A stretch of DNA of 64,000 nucleotides from Ensifer sp. Root278 (GTDB lineage Bacteria; Pseudomonadota; Alphaproteobacteria; Rhizobiales; Rhizobiaceae), in the NCBI RefSeq assembly GCF_001429285.1, contig NZ_LMJJ01000040.1, positions 627,365 to 691,364 on the forward strand, read 5' to 3'. Below are positions 17,248 to 24,787 of the stretch, piece by piece. Both the position numbers and the translations under genes were made by a program. The notes under the pieces are model-generated. The model worked only from the letters and a program-made list of their open reading frames with translations, was not told the origin of the DNA and searched no databases. Numbering within the stretch: the first letter of the stretch is position 1; the number at the start of each line of letters is the position of its first letter.

Positions 17248-17506
17248 ATGATGTCAAAGACGATGCTCATGGTCCTCTGCCTACTGCATGTGTCCTTTAA
17301 TCGTACCCGATTAAAGGACAAGAACATGCAGCAATTCAAAGTGCTACAGCGACCTTTGCGCGTCTGATAAGACGCGCGGCGCTGTAGCGCTTCTTGCCCT
17401 TTCGGCCTGTGGCAACACGGCGCGCGGCTTTCGGCAGGATGGAGCCGAGACCGGCCACGCACTCGACGACGCGACGCACCGGGTACTGAAGTCGACCTCG
17501 AAATAG
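17248..17506 (+). pseudogene. Entericidin-like lipoprotein interrupted by a RIME element
   Basis: The ATG at 17248 opens MMSKTMLMVLCL, the start of a lipoprotein signal peptide. At 17284 the frame enters a RIME-like element and stops inside it. Directly after the element ends (17387) an in-frame reading resumes as ALLALSACGNTARGFRQDG, with lipobox LSAC and the CGNTARG motif of entericidin EcnA/EcnB-type toxin-antidote lipoproteins, and runs to TAG at 17504-17506. Joining the two halves gives a normal small lipoprotein of about 50 residues. The intact family is small, membrane-anchored and linked to stationary-phase lysis in enterics. GAAAGGAG precedes the gene. Confidence 0.75.
17284..17387 (+). 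repeat. RIME-like element, left module type A, inserted in an entericidin-like gene
   Basis: The left hairpin pairs GCATGTGTCCTTTAATCG with GATTAAAGGACAAGAACATGC. The right module runs from CTACAGCG to CGCTGTAG (17380-17387) with an inner stem GCGCGTCT/AGACGCGC. It splits the signal-peptide coding sequence of an ecn-like gene. Confidence 0.85.
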
Positions 17507-17507
17507 A

Positions 17508-17607
17508 GCAAATCCAGGAAAAGTGCGAAACGGTTTTCCGTTCGGAATTGCGTAATTTCAAAGACTTAGATCACTTCAGTGTTTCGATGAAACAATGAAA
17601 TGATCTA
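17508..17607 (-). repeat. 100-bp palindromic element, H1 long form, inverted right copy
   Basis: This is the same two-part element as 16190-16289 in the opposite orientation: the H1 unit at 17508-17551 and the TAGATCACTTCA hairpin at 17567-17607. It begins one base after the TAG stop of the entericidin-like pseudogene. Confidence 0.82.
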
Positions 17608-17693
17608 GGGCGCAAGAACCCGATGCAGGAAAGGCACTTCGGCCTTTCCTGTGTTCGCGCTCGATGGTGGTGCGGTCGGTGCCCGGACGAGCG

Positions 17694-18098
17694 TTATCGC
17701 GGCCGCAAGGCGTTCGGCTGAGCGACCGTTTCGCTGCTCGAAAAGATGACGACTGCAAACAGCAGCACGCCGACGAAGGCGACGATCGAGGCCGCGGCGA
17801 CGATGGGCTCGATCTCGGGCCTGCCGGTGACCATCAGATAGAGCGACGGCACCAGCACGGCGACGCCTGAGGTGTAGACGTAATATTGGATCATGGCGAG
17901 CCGGCGCTCGGCCTTGGCGGGATTGAGCGCATAATAGATGCCGAAGATTGCCATCGTGACCCAGCCGAGCAGGTTTGTATGGGCATGCGCCGGCGTGGCG
18001 GCATGATCCTGACTGATAGCCATGTGCAGGCCGATACAGAGGCCGATGATCAGGAATATGATTGCGGTCTTGAAATACAATTGAGCAAGGCGCGGCAT
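17694..18098 (-). CDS. Four-helix membrane protein, heme-copper-oxidase-subunit-I-like
   Basis: This is a 134-residue protein with about four membrane segments: AIIFLIIGLCIGLHMAI, then LGWVTMAIFGIYYAL, GVAVLVPSLYLMV and a last one ending VLLFAVVIF. The stretch HAATPAHAHTNLLGW resembles the histidine-bearing helices of CcoN/NnrS-type proteins, so it may bind heme or be a remnant-like relative. It is much shorter than true oxidase subunits. AAGAGGAGAGAATCG ahead of the ATG is a good ribosome site. An AT-rich patch (18120-18170) upstream may be its promoter. The function is not known. Confidence 0.7.
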   Translation of the reverse strand: MPRLAQLYFKTAIIFLIIGLCIGLHMAISQDHAATPAHAHTNLLGWVTMAIFGIYYALNPAKAERRLAMIQYYVYTSGVAVLVPSLYLMVTGRPEIEPIVAAASIVAFVGVLLFAVVIFSSSETVAQPNALRPR

Positions 18099-18133
18099 CG
18101 ATTCTCTCCTCTTGATGCTCCCCGCTTACTTTA

Positions 18134-18397
18134 TTAGCATTTTTGCAAATTAATAATGATTGCCAATATTGGGCACTTTGCGCCGTCGTCATGCCCGCGA
18201 GCGGATCCATGCGACCGGGCGGTTGCCGCGGCCAATGCGGCGCGCTTGCGCGTGGCCATGTCGTTGAAAGCGGTGAGGTTCTGGCGCTGCAGATAGGCGG
18301 ATATCGCGGCTTCCACGCCGCGCTCATTGCCGCCTTCGGCTTCCCAGAAGGCTTCCATGGCGGCGAAGAGGGCGGACTTGTCGAGCGTCATGGTCAT
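18134..18397 (-). CDS. Small hypothetical protein, prophage-linked
   Basis: This is an 87-residue reading starting MTMTLDKSALFAAMEAFW. The first 60 residues are a plausible helical, alanine-rich domain (GNERGVEAAISAYLQRQNLT). The last 20 or so run through an AT-rich intergenic stretch and may not be native. Its ATG overlaps the stop of the upstream gene (ATGA), so the two are probably translationally coupled. No family is recognised. Confidence 0.5.
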   Translation of the reverse strand: MTMTLDKSALFAAMEAFWEAEGGNERGVEAAISAYLQRQNLTAFNDMATRKRAALAAATARSHGSARGHDDGAKCPILAIIINLQKC

Positions 18398-18820
18398 CTG
18401 AGATCGGCACCGAACTGCTGGCGGTGGTTGAGGGTGCCGTGGACGGCCTGGCTGTAGGGGGAGCGTTCCGCGTCGAAATCCGCGCACCAGCGCTCCCAGG
18501 CGTCGGAGGTGCGGACAAAGGCCGGCAGCTTGTGCTTCCTCTTGCGGGCTCTGGTCGTAGCCTTCGAGCCAGGCGTCGGCGACCGTCTCGGTCACGTCTT
18601 CGCCGTGGAGGACGTCGAGATCGAAGCGGATCAGCTTTGCGACATGCTCGCCATCGTGGACCCGAAGCCAATCGGCAGCGGTGCGGTAGGTGGTGCCGAC
18701 CGTGTCTGTCTCCTCGCAAAAATAGCCGGTGCCGAGCGTCATGACGGCGAGAATGACCTCGCGCCCGTGAAGGAACGGGGCGGGGCCTGTCACAGCATCC
18801 GCGATCAACACGTCGGGCAT
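18394..18820 (-). pseudogene. Hypothetical protein with a frameshift, prophage-linked
   Basis: From ATG 18820 the frame reads MPDVLIADAVTGPAPFLHG through DVTETVADAWLEGYDQ (about 90 residues). The same frame then becomes implausible, while another frame picks up RKRKHKLPAFVRTSDAWERW and DFDAERSPYSQAVHGTLNHR, ending in a TGA that overlaps the next ATG by four bases. A one-base indel near 18556 (GCAAGAGGAAGCAC) would restore a protein of about 141 residues. No known domain. It faces away from an operator-like palindrome at 18903-18918, so it is probably under the prophage repressor. Confidence 0.5.
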
Positions 18821-18902
18821 CGTTCACCTCGGCCTGTTCGAGGTGCGCGCTGGCGCGCCCTTGCGGGTGCCATCGGTCCCTCCGGTTTCGTTCTGTGGCA
18901 AT

Positions 18903-18935
18903 ATAGGAAAATTCCTATTTATACTTCAATAGGAA
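18903..18935. promoter_or_regulatory. Operator-like palindrome for the S24 repressor
   Basis: ATAGGAAAATTCCTAT at 18903-18918 is a perfect 7-2-7 palindrome, and a further half site ATAGGAA is at 18929-18935. The same motif sits upstream of the repressor gene at 20374-20411. It lies between divergent genes (18820 leftward, 19068 rightward), consistent with a repressor-controlled divergent promoter. Confidence 0.65.
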
Positions 18936-19067
18936 AGGCACTGCCGGCAGGAATTTTCTTCGCGCGGCCGCTTTGAGTTGTCGATAGGCGATTATTTGTT
19001 CTTGTTTTGTTCGATCGATTGCGCCACCTTGGAGCCGCCATTCCAGGTGGCGGAAAAGGAGCATGGG

Positions 19068-19316
19068 ATGATCACCTATTTCGTGGTTCAGAGCTTCACG
19101 CTGGGGAGCCGCGGGGCGCTGCTTGCCGACAATCCGGTGCAGGCGACCGGGGCCGAACATGCGGTGCGGCTGGCCGAAAGGCTGGCAGCGACCAAGGTGG
19201 GCGTCGTGGCCTTCAGCCGCTCAGGCGATCTCGCGACCGGGGAGTTCGAGGACGCCACGCTGCTCTTCATGTCGGGCGACCTGCCGATGGAGATCGAGGA
19301 GGGGATGGCGGCCTGA
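19068..19316 (+). CDS. Small hypothetical protein
   Basis: This is an 82-residue protein starting MITYFVVQSFTLGSRG. It has an amphipathic N-terminal strand, a helical AEHAVRLAERLAATKVG segment and an acidic tail (MEIEEGMAA). GGAAAAGGAGCATGGG gives a good ribosome site and fixes the start at 19068 rather than further upstream. It is the first gene right of the repressor-type operator, so it may be an early prophage gene. No known family. The gap from 19317 to 19690 shows nothing convincing. Confidence 0.6.
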   Translation: MITYFVVQSFTLGSRGALLADNPVQATGAEHAVRLAERLAATKVGVVAFSRSGDLATGEFEDATLLFMSGDLPMEIEEGMAA

Positions 19317-19690
19317 GTGTCAAGTGGCAGGAGGCAGCGGACCGAACGCTTTGTGACGGCATGCGGAACGGCGGCGATTGCATGGCGAAGTGTTGAGGAC
19401 TGCCCCGAGGCGATGCCTTGCCCGCGGCATCCTCGCCTGGCGGTGAGGGGCGAACCAGCCAGTGCCTGTGGCGTGCGGGATTTGTCCCTGGATCGGCTGG
19501 CACTTGGTGCAGAATTGACGTGCCTGTGGTCGGGACTCGCTACCCCACTGCCAGTCGTCGAGACAAGCTGGCGCCCATCGCGGCCCTGTTCAGGGGGTGA
19601 GCAGCTATGTGGTCGGCATGCTGCTTTGAATCAGGTAAGCGATATAGCGCGTTGAATATGCAAGGATATCGTCGCTTGGCCCTGCAGGCT

Positions 19691-20338
19691 CTAGCGGGCG
19701 CTGTATTTGCCGACCACCCGGTGGCAGAAGGACCACTCGACCCGGCTCTCGGTGAATTCCAGGAAAGGGTTGTACTGCCGGAGCGTCCATTCGCGGTCGT
19801 TGAAGGAGACCAGCCGCTTGATGATCGCTTCGGCGTCGTTGGCGGGCGGCACGTGATAGAGCACCACGTCCTTGTCGCGCGCCGGCGGCAGATGCGGGTG
19901 GACGAGCGCCATGTCGCCGGGCTCGTATGCCGGGATCATCGAGCTGCCGGTGAGGTAGATGCCGTAGGCGCCCTTGACGCCCTCAAGCACCGAGGGGCGC
20001 TTGACATATTCGACCGCATCGAAGGTGACGATCACGTGGCCGTCGCCGCCTTGCGCGGCGGCGAAGATCGGTAGGTCGCGATGGCCGACGAGCTGTTCGC
20101 CGGGCACGATCTGCGGTGCGAAGCCGGGCGCACGTCTCGGTGCCGCTTCGGCGGCGGGGGCGCCCTGAATCAGATCGACGATCGTGCGCGCGTCGCGCTC
20201 GCGCAGTTCCCGCGGTGTCTCGCGCTCGACGAATTGCTGGATATAGGCGTGGTTCTTCGCGATCGCGATCGACAGATCCTTGTAGGTCGTCTTCTTCGCG
20301 TCGACTGCTTCCCGGATAAGGCGGCGCAATTCGTCCAT
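19691..20338 (-). CDS. Prophage repressor, LexA-type (HTH plus S24 peptidase domain)
   Basis: This is about 215 residues. The N-terminal 60 residues (DLSIAIAKNHAYIQQFVERE) form an XRE-like helix-turn-helix. The C-terminal half is an S24 autoproteolytic domain: GIYLTGSSMIPAYEPGD carries the catalytic serine and EAIIKRLVSFND the lysine of the Ser-Lys dyad. Such repressors hold prophage genes silent and cleave themselves during the SOS response. ATG 20338 (MDELRRLIREAV) is preferred: an ATG at 20374 would lie within the operator palindromes. The operators at 20374-20411 lie 36-73 bases upstream, so autoregulation is expected. Confidence 0.85.
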   Translation of the reverse strand: MDELRRLIREAVDAKKTTYKDLSIAIAKNHAYIQQFVERETPRELRERDARTIVDLIQGAPAAEAAPRRAPGFAPQIVPGEQLVGHRDLPIFAAAQGGDGHVIVTFDAVEYVKRPSVLEGVKGAYGIYLTGSSMIPAYEPGDMALVHPHLPPARDKDVVLYHVPPANDAEAIIKRLVSFNDREWTLRQYNPFLEFTESRVEWSFCHRVVGKYSAR

Positions 20339-20373
20339 GGCACTGGCATCCCAGATTCCGTTTCTTACGTCCA

Positions 20374-20422
20374 ATAGGAAAGTTCCTCTTGATGAGTGTA
20401 GGAAATCCTACTATGAATAGGA
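20374..20422. promoter_or_regulatory. Repressor operators O1 and O2
   Basis: O1 is ATAGGAAAGTTCCTCT (20374-20389), O2 is GTAGGAAATCCTAC (20398-20411, a perfect 6-2-6 palindrome), and a half site AATAGGAT follows. The arms TAGGAA/TTCCTA match the palindrome at 18903-18918. Confidence 0.65.
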
Positions 20423-21352
20423 TGTCAACGGAAATGAGCGGTGCAAATCGCCTGAGTTTCCGGCGGCGGCCGGCATCGCCAGCGTTTTTAAAAGACGCGC
20501 GGCGCTGTCAATGGCCCCACAGATCGGTCTCCGCAGCAATTGCGGTGAGCATTTTGAGAAAAGCTGCTGTCTTCCCGATCGGCAACGATTTCGGGGTGCG
20601 CAGCGGGCGAGAGGTTCCGCTTCCTCCCCGGAGCCTCTCGCTCTTCGATTACGATGATCTTGGGTCGGCTCGGCCCGGCAACATGAGCGCGATCGAAATT
20701 GGCGCGAGCGGAACGCGGGCGGGAAACCGTCAGCACTCCTCCTCTCGCTGCGATTCGTCGCCGGCAAGCCGTCACCGGCGCATGCCTCCGGAACTGGCAA
20801 TGGTTGCGGCTGGCGGCGTGCGCGGTCCGGGCGCCGGGAGCAGGCGGCTGCGCTCCTTGGGGGTGCGGTGCCGGCTCACGAGCCCGAAGTGGCGCCCGTC
20901 GTCCCGCCTGCATTCCTTTGGGATGCGCGGCGCAAGGGACCGAAGGGCCTGACCGGTCCGCCCATCAGGGGCGGATGCTGGAAGCGGCTTGTCGGCGGGG
21001 TGGGGAGACAATCGGATTTGGCGCGCGATGAGCGCGATGGAATGGCCGTGCCAGACGGGGCGGCCAAAGGCGAAGGCATGGGAAAAGGCATGGCGCAGGA
21101 CAGTCTGACAGGAAGGCCTGGAGCCTCCCGCTTTCAAGTGGAAACGCTGGAGGCGGAAAGATGCTCTGGAATCAAAGTGCTGGAGCGTCCTTTGTGCGTT
21201 CGGTCGAACGCACGGCGCTCTAGAGGACAGGCGGAAAGCAAGGGCGCGGGCGTCCTGCCGCCTTTGGTACGCGTCTGCGGCAGCGCTGTTGCCGCGGCGC
21301 CCGGCAAGGCCAGGGCCGGGGCCGCATCCCGGCCGAGCGGGGAGTAGCGGCC
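20423..21352. other. Gene-poor interval of the prophage module
   Basis: About 900 bases lie between the repressor and the first replication ORF. Open frames exist on both strands but none has a credible start, composition or recognisable motif. A RIME-like element occupies 21121-21223. A cro-like gene would be expected here and I cannot find one; it may have been lost. Confidence 0.4.
21121..21223 (+). repeat. RIME-like mosaic element, left module type B, diverged
   Basis: The left module reads CCCGCTTTCAAGTGGAAACG then GGAGGCGGAAAGATGCTCTGG. The right module closes CTGGAGCG against CGCTCTAG (21216-21223) with an inner stem GTGCGTTCG/CGAACGCAC. Stem bases differ from other copies but remain paired. 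Confidence 0.75.
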
Positions 21353-21553
21353 ATGCGCATCACCGCGATCGTCGAGGCGCTGGTTCAATCCGGTGCGTCG
21401 CCGGAGATGATCCTTTGCGCCGTGCGCGCCGCCGAAGCCGGGCAGCAGTCGGAGATCGAGCGGCGCCGGGCAGGCGATCGCGAACGGCAGCAGCGTCACA
21501 GGGCGCGCGTGACGTCACGCGATGTCACGGCGACAGCGGCGGGTGTCCTCTAA
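21353..21553 (+). CDS. Phage replication protein, N-terminal part
   Basis: This is a 66-residue frame starting MRITAIVEALVQSGASPEMI, then basic ERRRAGDRERQQRHRARV and TSRDVTAT. In rhizobial prophages such an N-terminus continues, after a variable Ser/Pro linker, into the domain found in the next frame (21522-22091), so this is likely the front half of one frameshifted replication protein. GGGGAGTAGCGGCC ahead of the ATG is an adequate ribosome site. The frame stops at 21553. Confidence 0.6.
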   Translation: MRITAIVEALVQSGASPEMILCAVRAAEAGQQSEIERRRAGDRERQQRHRARVTSRDVTATAAGVL

Positions 21554-22091
21554 CTCTCCCGACACGACTCCGGCCGGGAGCGGCCCTCAGCTCGATCTCC
21601 ACCTGGGGGCGGAAAATGCAGCGCGGTCGGGGCGCGGCCGCAGGGCCAGCCGGCTGCCCGCGACCTTCGAGCCCGACTGGGCGTTTGCCGCCGGGCTCGG
21701 CTTCGGGCCGGCCGAGGCAACAATCGAATTCGACAAGTTTCGCGACTACTGGACCGCCAAATCCGGCCGCAATGCCACCAAGCTCGACTGGGCGGCCACC
21801 TGGCGGAACTGGATGCGCAATGCCGGCCGACCAGCCAGGGCTGGCGGCCCCCAAGTCGCGAGCCGATCAACCGCGGCGGGCCGGGCCGGAGACGCCGGAC
21901 CACCGCGACGCGGACATCGCCAGCAGGCGCCGCCGCACGAGACCGCCTTTGCCCGCCACCAGCGGGAATGCAGGCAAGCGATTGAAAGCGAAATCAAAGG
22001 AAACCGAAACAATGACCCTCTTGGAAATGATGAGTTTGCCGGCGCAGGCCCGGCTTTCGACCTTGAGCCGGGAGATTACCGCGCTCACTGA
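21522..22091 (+). CDS. Phage replication protein, C-terminal part
   Basis: From about 21550 this frame reads RASRLPATFEPDWAFAAGLG, then IEFDKFRDYWTAKSGRNATK and LDWAATWRNWMRNA, the typical C-terminal domain of phage DUF1376/DnaT-like replication initiators. It ends DEFAGAGPAFDLEPGDYRAH. The nominal ATG at 21522 has no ribosome site, and the preceding codons (MSRRQRRVSS) are a shadow of the upstream frame, so the two halves probably formed one protein with an indel near 21545-21555. The 3' end overlaps the next gene by 80 bases. Confidence 0.6.
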   Translation: MSRRQRRVSSNSPDTTPAGSGPQLDLHLGAENAARSGRGRRASRLPATFEPDWAFAAGLGFGPAEATIEFDKFRDYWTAKSGRNATKLDWAATWRNWMRNAGRPARAGGPQVASRSTAAGRAGDAGPPRRGHRQQAPPHETAFARHQRECRQAIESEIKGNRNNDPLGNDEFAGAGPAFDLEPGDYRAH

Positions 22092-22548
22092 ACGGCTGGC
22101 GCCGGCCAGCGAGGCGGCGGTGCTGCGCAGCCTCGACGCGATGCAGACGGCCGGCATGACGATGCCGCAGGGGATCGAGCCGAAAAAGATCCTCGCCGTC
22201 TACCACTATGCGCTCTCCGGCGTGCCGGGCTGTGGGCTAACGGCGGCGACGCAGAAGCTGATCCGCGGCGACTATGCGGCCAACGCCAATGTGCTGCTGG
22301 GCACGATCCCGAAGCCGCCGGTGCTGGCGGCACTGGCAAAGGCAGAGGCGCTGAGCATGCGGGCGGAGCTTGCCCGCAAGCGTGAGACGATCGCCGCCCT
22401 CAAGCCCCGGGATACCGGCCGTTCCGAAGCCAGTCGTGCCCGCGTTCGCGCCAGGCTCGAAGCGTTTCGGCGGACACACGCAGCGGCCAAGGCGGCCGCC
22501 CAGAACGTAAGCGCGCTTGCAACCCGGGAGATCCACCATGCAGCCTGA
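22012..22548 (+). CDS. Hypothetical phage protein, helical
   Basis: This is a 178-residue protein starting MTLLEMMSLPAQARLSTLSR. It is mostly helical and alanine-rich, with a central region TMPQGIEPKKILAVYHYALS and a basic C-terminus (ARVRARLEAFRRTHAAAKAA). AAAGGAAACCG ahead of ATG 22012 gives a weak ribosome site. Similar small proteins sit between replication genes in rhizobial prophages, but I know no function. It overlaps the preceding ORF by 80 bases and the following one by 11. Confidence 0.6.
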   Translation: MTLLEMMSLPAQARLSTLSREITALTERLAPASEAAVLRSLDAMQTAGMTMPQGIEPKKILAVYHYALSGVPGCGLTAATQKLIRGDYAANANVLLGTIPKPPVLAALAKAEALSMRAELARKRETIAALKPRDTGRSEASRARVRARLEAFRRTHAAAKAAAQNVSALATREIHHAA

Positions 22549-23215
22549 GGCAACGGAATTCATGACAGGGCAGACAGCTGCAGGCGGCAGGACAAGCGCC
22601 GTTGCGGCGCGGGCGAGGGCCGTGCCCGGGGCTGGCGGTGACGACGATACGGGAAAGCGCCACCGTGGACAGGCGCGCGCGGAAAGCGGCGCAGAGGCTA
22701 TGGCAATGCGGATGACGGCAGGCGACGAGGTGAGGCAGAAGGCGGCCGCGCGTGGTCACGCGCAAGCCGAAGGTTCCGTGGGGATGGCCGCGGCTGACCG
22801 CGAGGCGGCGCCCGCCGCGACGCTGGAGGATCTGGCGGGCATGGTCGCGGTTCAGGTGCGCACGCAAACGCGGCGGATCGCGGAGCTGGAACTGGCGCTC
22901 GCCGATGCGGAGGCGCGGCTTCTGTCGCAGGCGCGGATGATTTGCGGCGCGGCGGATGCGGCAGGCGGCGATCTCTTCAGCCGGCGGCCGGTGCGCGAGA
23001 TCATCGACGACGTGCTTGGCGCCTATCCCGGCATCACCTGGGAGGAGATCATCGGCGTTGGCCGCGAGCGCCGCCTGGTCGAGCCGCGCCATCGCTGCAT
23101 GGCGGCAGTCTACGAGGAGCGCAAGGATCTGTCGCTGCCGGCGCTCGGCCGCATCTTCCACCGCGACCATACGTCGGTGCTGCATGCGGTGAACAGGCGC
23201 GGCGCCAGCCGATGA
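22538..23215 (+). CDS. DnaA C-terminal domain protein (phage replication)
   Basis: This is a 225-residue protein. A long alanine/arginine-rich N-terminal part with a coiled-coil-like stretch (TRRIAELELALADAEARLL) precedes a C-terminal domain resembling DnaA domain IV: RHRCMAAVYEERKDLSLPAL, then GRIFHRDHTSVLHAV, close to the DnaA signature GRDHTTVLHA that recognises DnaA boxes. The AAA+ ATPase domain is absent, so it could target or compete for DnaA boxes as a phage replication or regulatory factor. GGGAGATCCACC precedes ATG 22538. Confidence 0.75.
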   Translation: MQPEATEFMTGQTAAGGRTSAVAARARAVPGAGGDDDTGKRHRGQARAESGAEAMAMRMTAGDEVRQKAAARGHAQAEGSVGMAAADREAAPAATLEDLAGMVAVQVRTQTRRIAELELALADAEARLLSQARMICGAADAAGGDLFSRRPVREIIDDVLGAYPGITWEEIIGVGRERRLVEPRHRCMAAVYEERKDLSLPALGRIFHRDHTSVLHAVNRRGASR

Positions 23216-23319
23216 CGGCAGCCTTTTGATTTTTGGATTGATTTTGCGTCAGCGCGAAGCCGGGGCCGGCGGTACGGCCAAGCAGCGATGACGAATGAAT
23301 GAAACGAGGAAACGATACG

Positions 23320-23922
23320 ATGACATCCAAGGCAGAACGCATCCGCATCAAGCGCGCCAGCCGGGCCGGCCGGCCGCGCAAGGCCGACGTGGCACGCTAT
23401 CCCGGTGGGCAGATCAAGCACGGCGAGACCGAACGGGAGGTGCGCTCCGTGGCGCTCGACGCGCGCAAGCGCATGCATTTTTCCGGCAAGCGCGACGTCG
23501 ATGTTGCGAGCCCCTTTGCCGGCTACACACTCGGCCGCATGTTCCTCGACGGCAAGCTGACGGCGCATGAGCGCGAGGCGGGCGACGAGTACGCCCGGCA
23601 GATGGCGCGCTATTACAGCCTCACCGGCATTCCCTTTCCGAGTGTCAGGGCGCAGTCGCTCTTCAGCGTCAAGGGTTTTGCCGGCGAGACCTCCGCCGAG
23701 CGTGCCCGGAGCGCCCGCCAGGCGGCGAACCGGATGATGGAACTGGAAGGCGTGCTCCTGAAACTGCAGGACGGACCGCAGGTGAAGACGACGGTCTTCA
23801 ACGTCTGCATCATGGATTACGAGATGCTGCGCACCATGCCGGAACGGCAGCTCGCCTGGCTGAAACGCGGGCTGACCGAGCTGCACTGGCACTTGGGGCT
23901 GTCGCGGGAGAAGGAGGGGTGA
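23320..23922 (+). CDS. Hypothetical phage protein
   Basis: This is a 200-residue basic protein starting MTSKAERIRIKRASRAGRPR, with an AT-hook-like RAGRPRK near the N-terminus that may bind DNA. The central region (GYTLGRMFLDGKLTAHEREA, GDEYARQMARYYSLTG) and the C-terminal NVCIMDYEMLRTMPERQLAW suggest a folded helical domain similar to proteins found near terminase genes in rhizobial prophages. ACGAGGAAACGATACG supports the ATG at 23320. It is the last recognisable gene of the left prophage block. Confidence 0.62.
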   Translation: MTSKAERIRIKRASRAGRPRKADVARYPGGQIKHGETEREVRSVALDARKRMHFSGKRDVDVASPFAGYTLGRMFLDGKLTAHEREAGDEYARQMARYYSLTGIPFPSVRAQSLFSVKGFAGETSAERARSARQAANRMMELEGVLLKLQDGPQVKTTVFNVCIMDYEMLRTMPERQLAWLKRGLTELHWHLGLSREKEG

Positions 23923-24081
23923 GGTAGATGGCGCCCATCTTCTGGACCGCTCGTCCGGCCTGCCGGCCACCGTCTCGCCGCAGGCGGGGAGAAGGGACAT
24001 ATGGCGACGCCCCACCTAAATCGCTTCGTCACACCCGGCCGCGGGATACTTTTGCAGTCTAACTCCATCGGGCGCGCCGCA

Positions 24082-24552
24082 TCAGCGGCGCCAGAAGGTC
24101 CGGTGGGGGCTGAGTAGTTCGTCCTCGATCTCGGGGAAGGGGCCAAAAACCTCGATCGGCTTCTGGCCGGAGGCAAGCACCGTGCGCGAGGCGAGGTTCA
24201 TGGTCGGGTTTTCGGGGTGGTCGCTGGTTTCGGCAAGGAGCTTTTCCTCCTCGAAGCCGTAGACCAGGCGACCGATATTCGCCCAATAGAGCGTGCCGGT
24301 GCACATGGCGCAGGGCTCGCCGGTTGAAACCAGCGTGCAGGACCATAGGAATTTCGCCGGATAGGCGGTCGCGGCACGCCGGCTAAGCTCGGTCTCGGCG
24401 TGGCGTACGGTGTCGATATTGCCCTGGCGCATCAGGATGCTGTCGTCGGGGCCGACCAGGACCGCGCCGAAAGGATGATGGCCGTGCGCGGCGGCCTCGC
24501 GCGCGACTTCGTCGGCGGCGCGAAGGTGGGCGAGCATCTGATCGCGGGTCAT
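24082..24552 (-). CDS. Nucleoside/guanine deaminase (cytidine deaminase superfamily)
   Basis: This is a 156-residue zinc deaminase. The active site is HAETE at 51-55 (His51 ligand, Glu53 proton shuttle) with zinc ligands Cys81 and Cys84 in EPCAMCTGTLYW. The WANIGRLVYGF segment following PCAMC is usual for guanine deaminase/tRNA adenosine deaminase-like members. It probably deaminates a purine base or nucleoside in the cytoplasm; the substrate cannot be fixed from sequence alone. GGGGAGCG ahead of ATG 24552 defines the start. The 160 bases between it and the prophage block hold no gene. Confidence 0.85.
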   Translation of the reverse strand: MTRDQMLAHLRAADEVAREAAAHGHHPFGAVLVGPDDSILMRQGNIDTVRHAETELSRRAATAYPAKFLWSCTLVSTGEPCAMCTGTLYWANIGRLVYGFEEEKLLAETSDHPENPTMNLASRTVLASGQKPIEVFGPFPEIEDELLSPHRTFWRR

Positions 24553-24787
24553 GGTCTGTCGCTCCCCAACGTCGTGGACGCCACCGATTGGACGGTGCCG
24601 TTCGGACGATCGTAGCTCGAAAATCGAATGTCCGATATCGCCGCTGCCCGCAATTTCGCAAGACATCCGCCATGCCAGCGGGTGCTGCGCTTGCAAAGGG
24701 GAGTGTGTCTCCGTTCTCCTTGCGACAGGTGAGGCGGTCGCATTGCCCGGTCTTTCCCCAACCGCCGCAGCCTGCGCTGGCGGCGGG

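Noticed and set aside
17217-17561. Minus-strand frame covering the RIME element and the ecn-like gene
   Set aside because: It is made of translated palindromic repeats; the plus-strand lipoprotein reading is the meaningful one.
20389-21350. Several long plus-strand frames between the repressor and replication genes
   Set aside because: Typical GC-rich open frames with no ribosome site and no domain; one runs through a RIME element.
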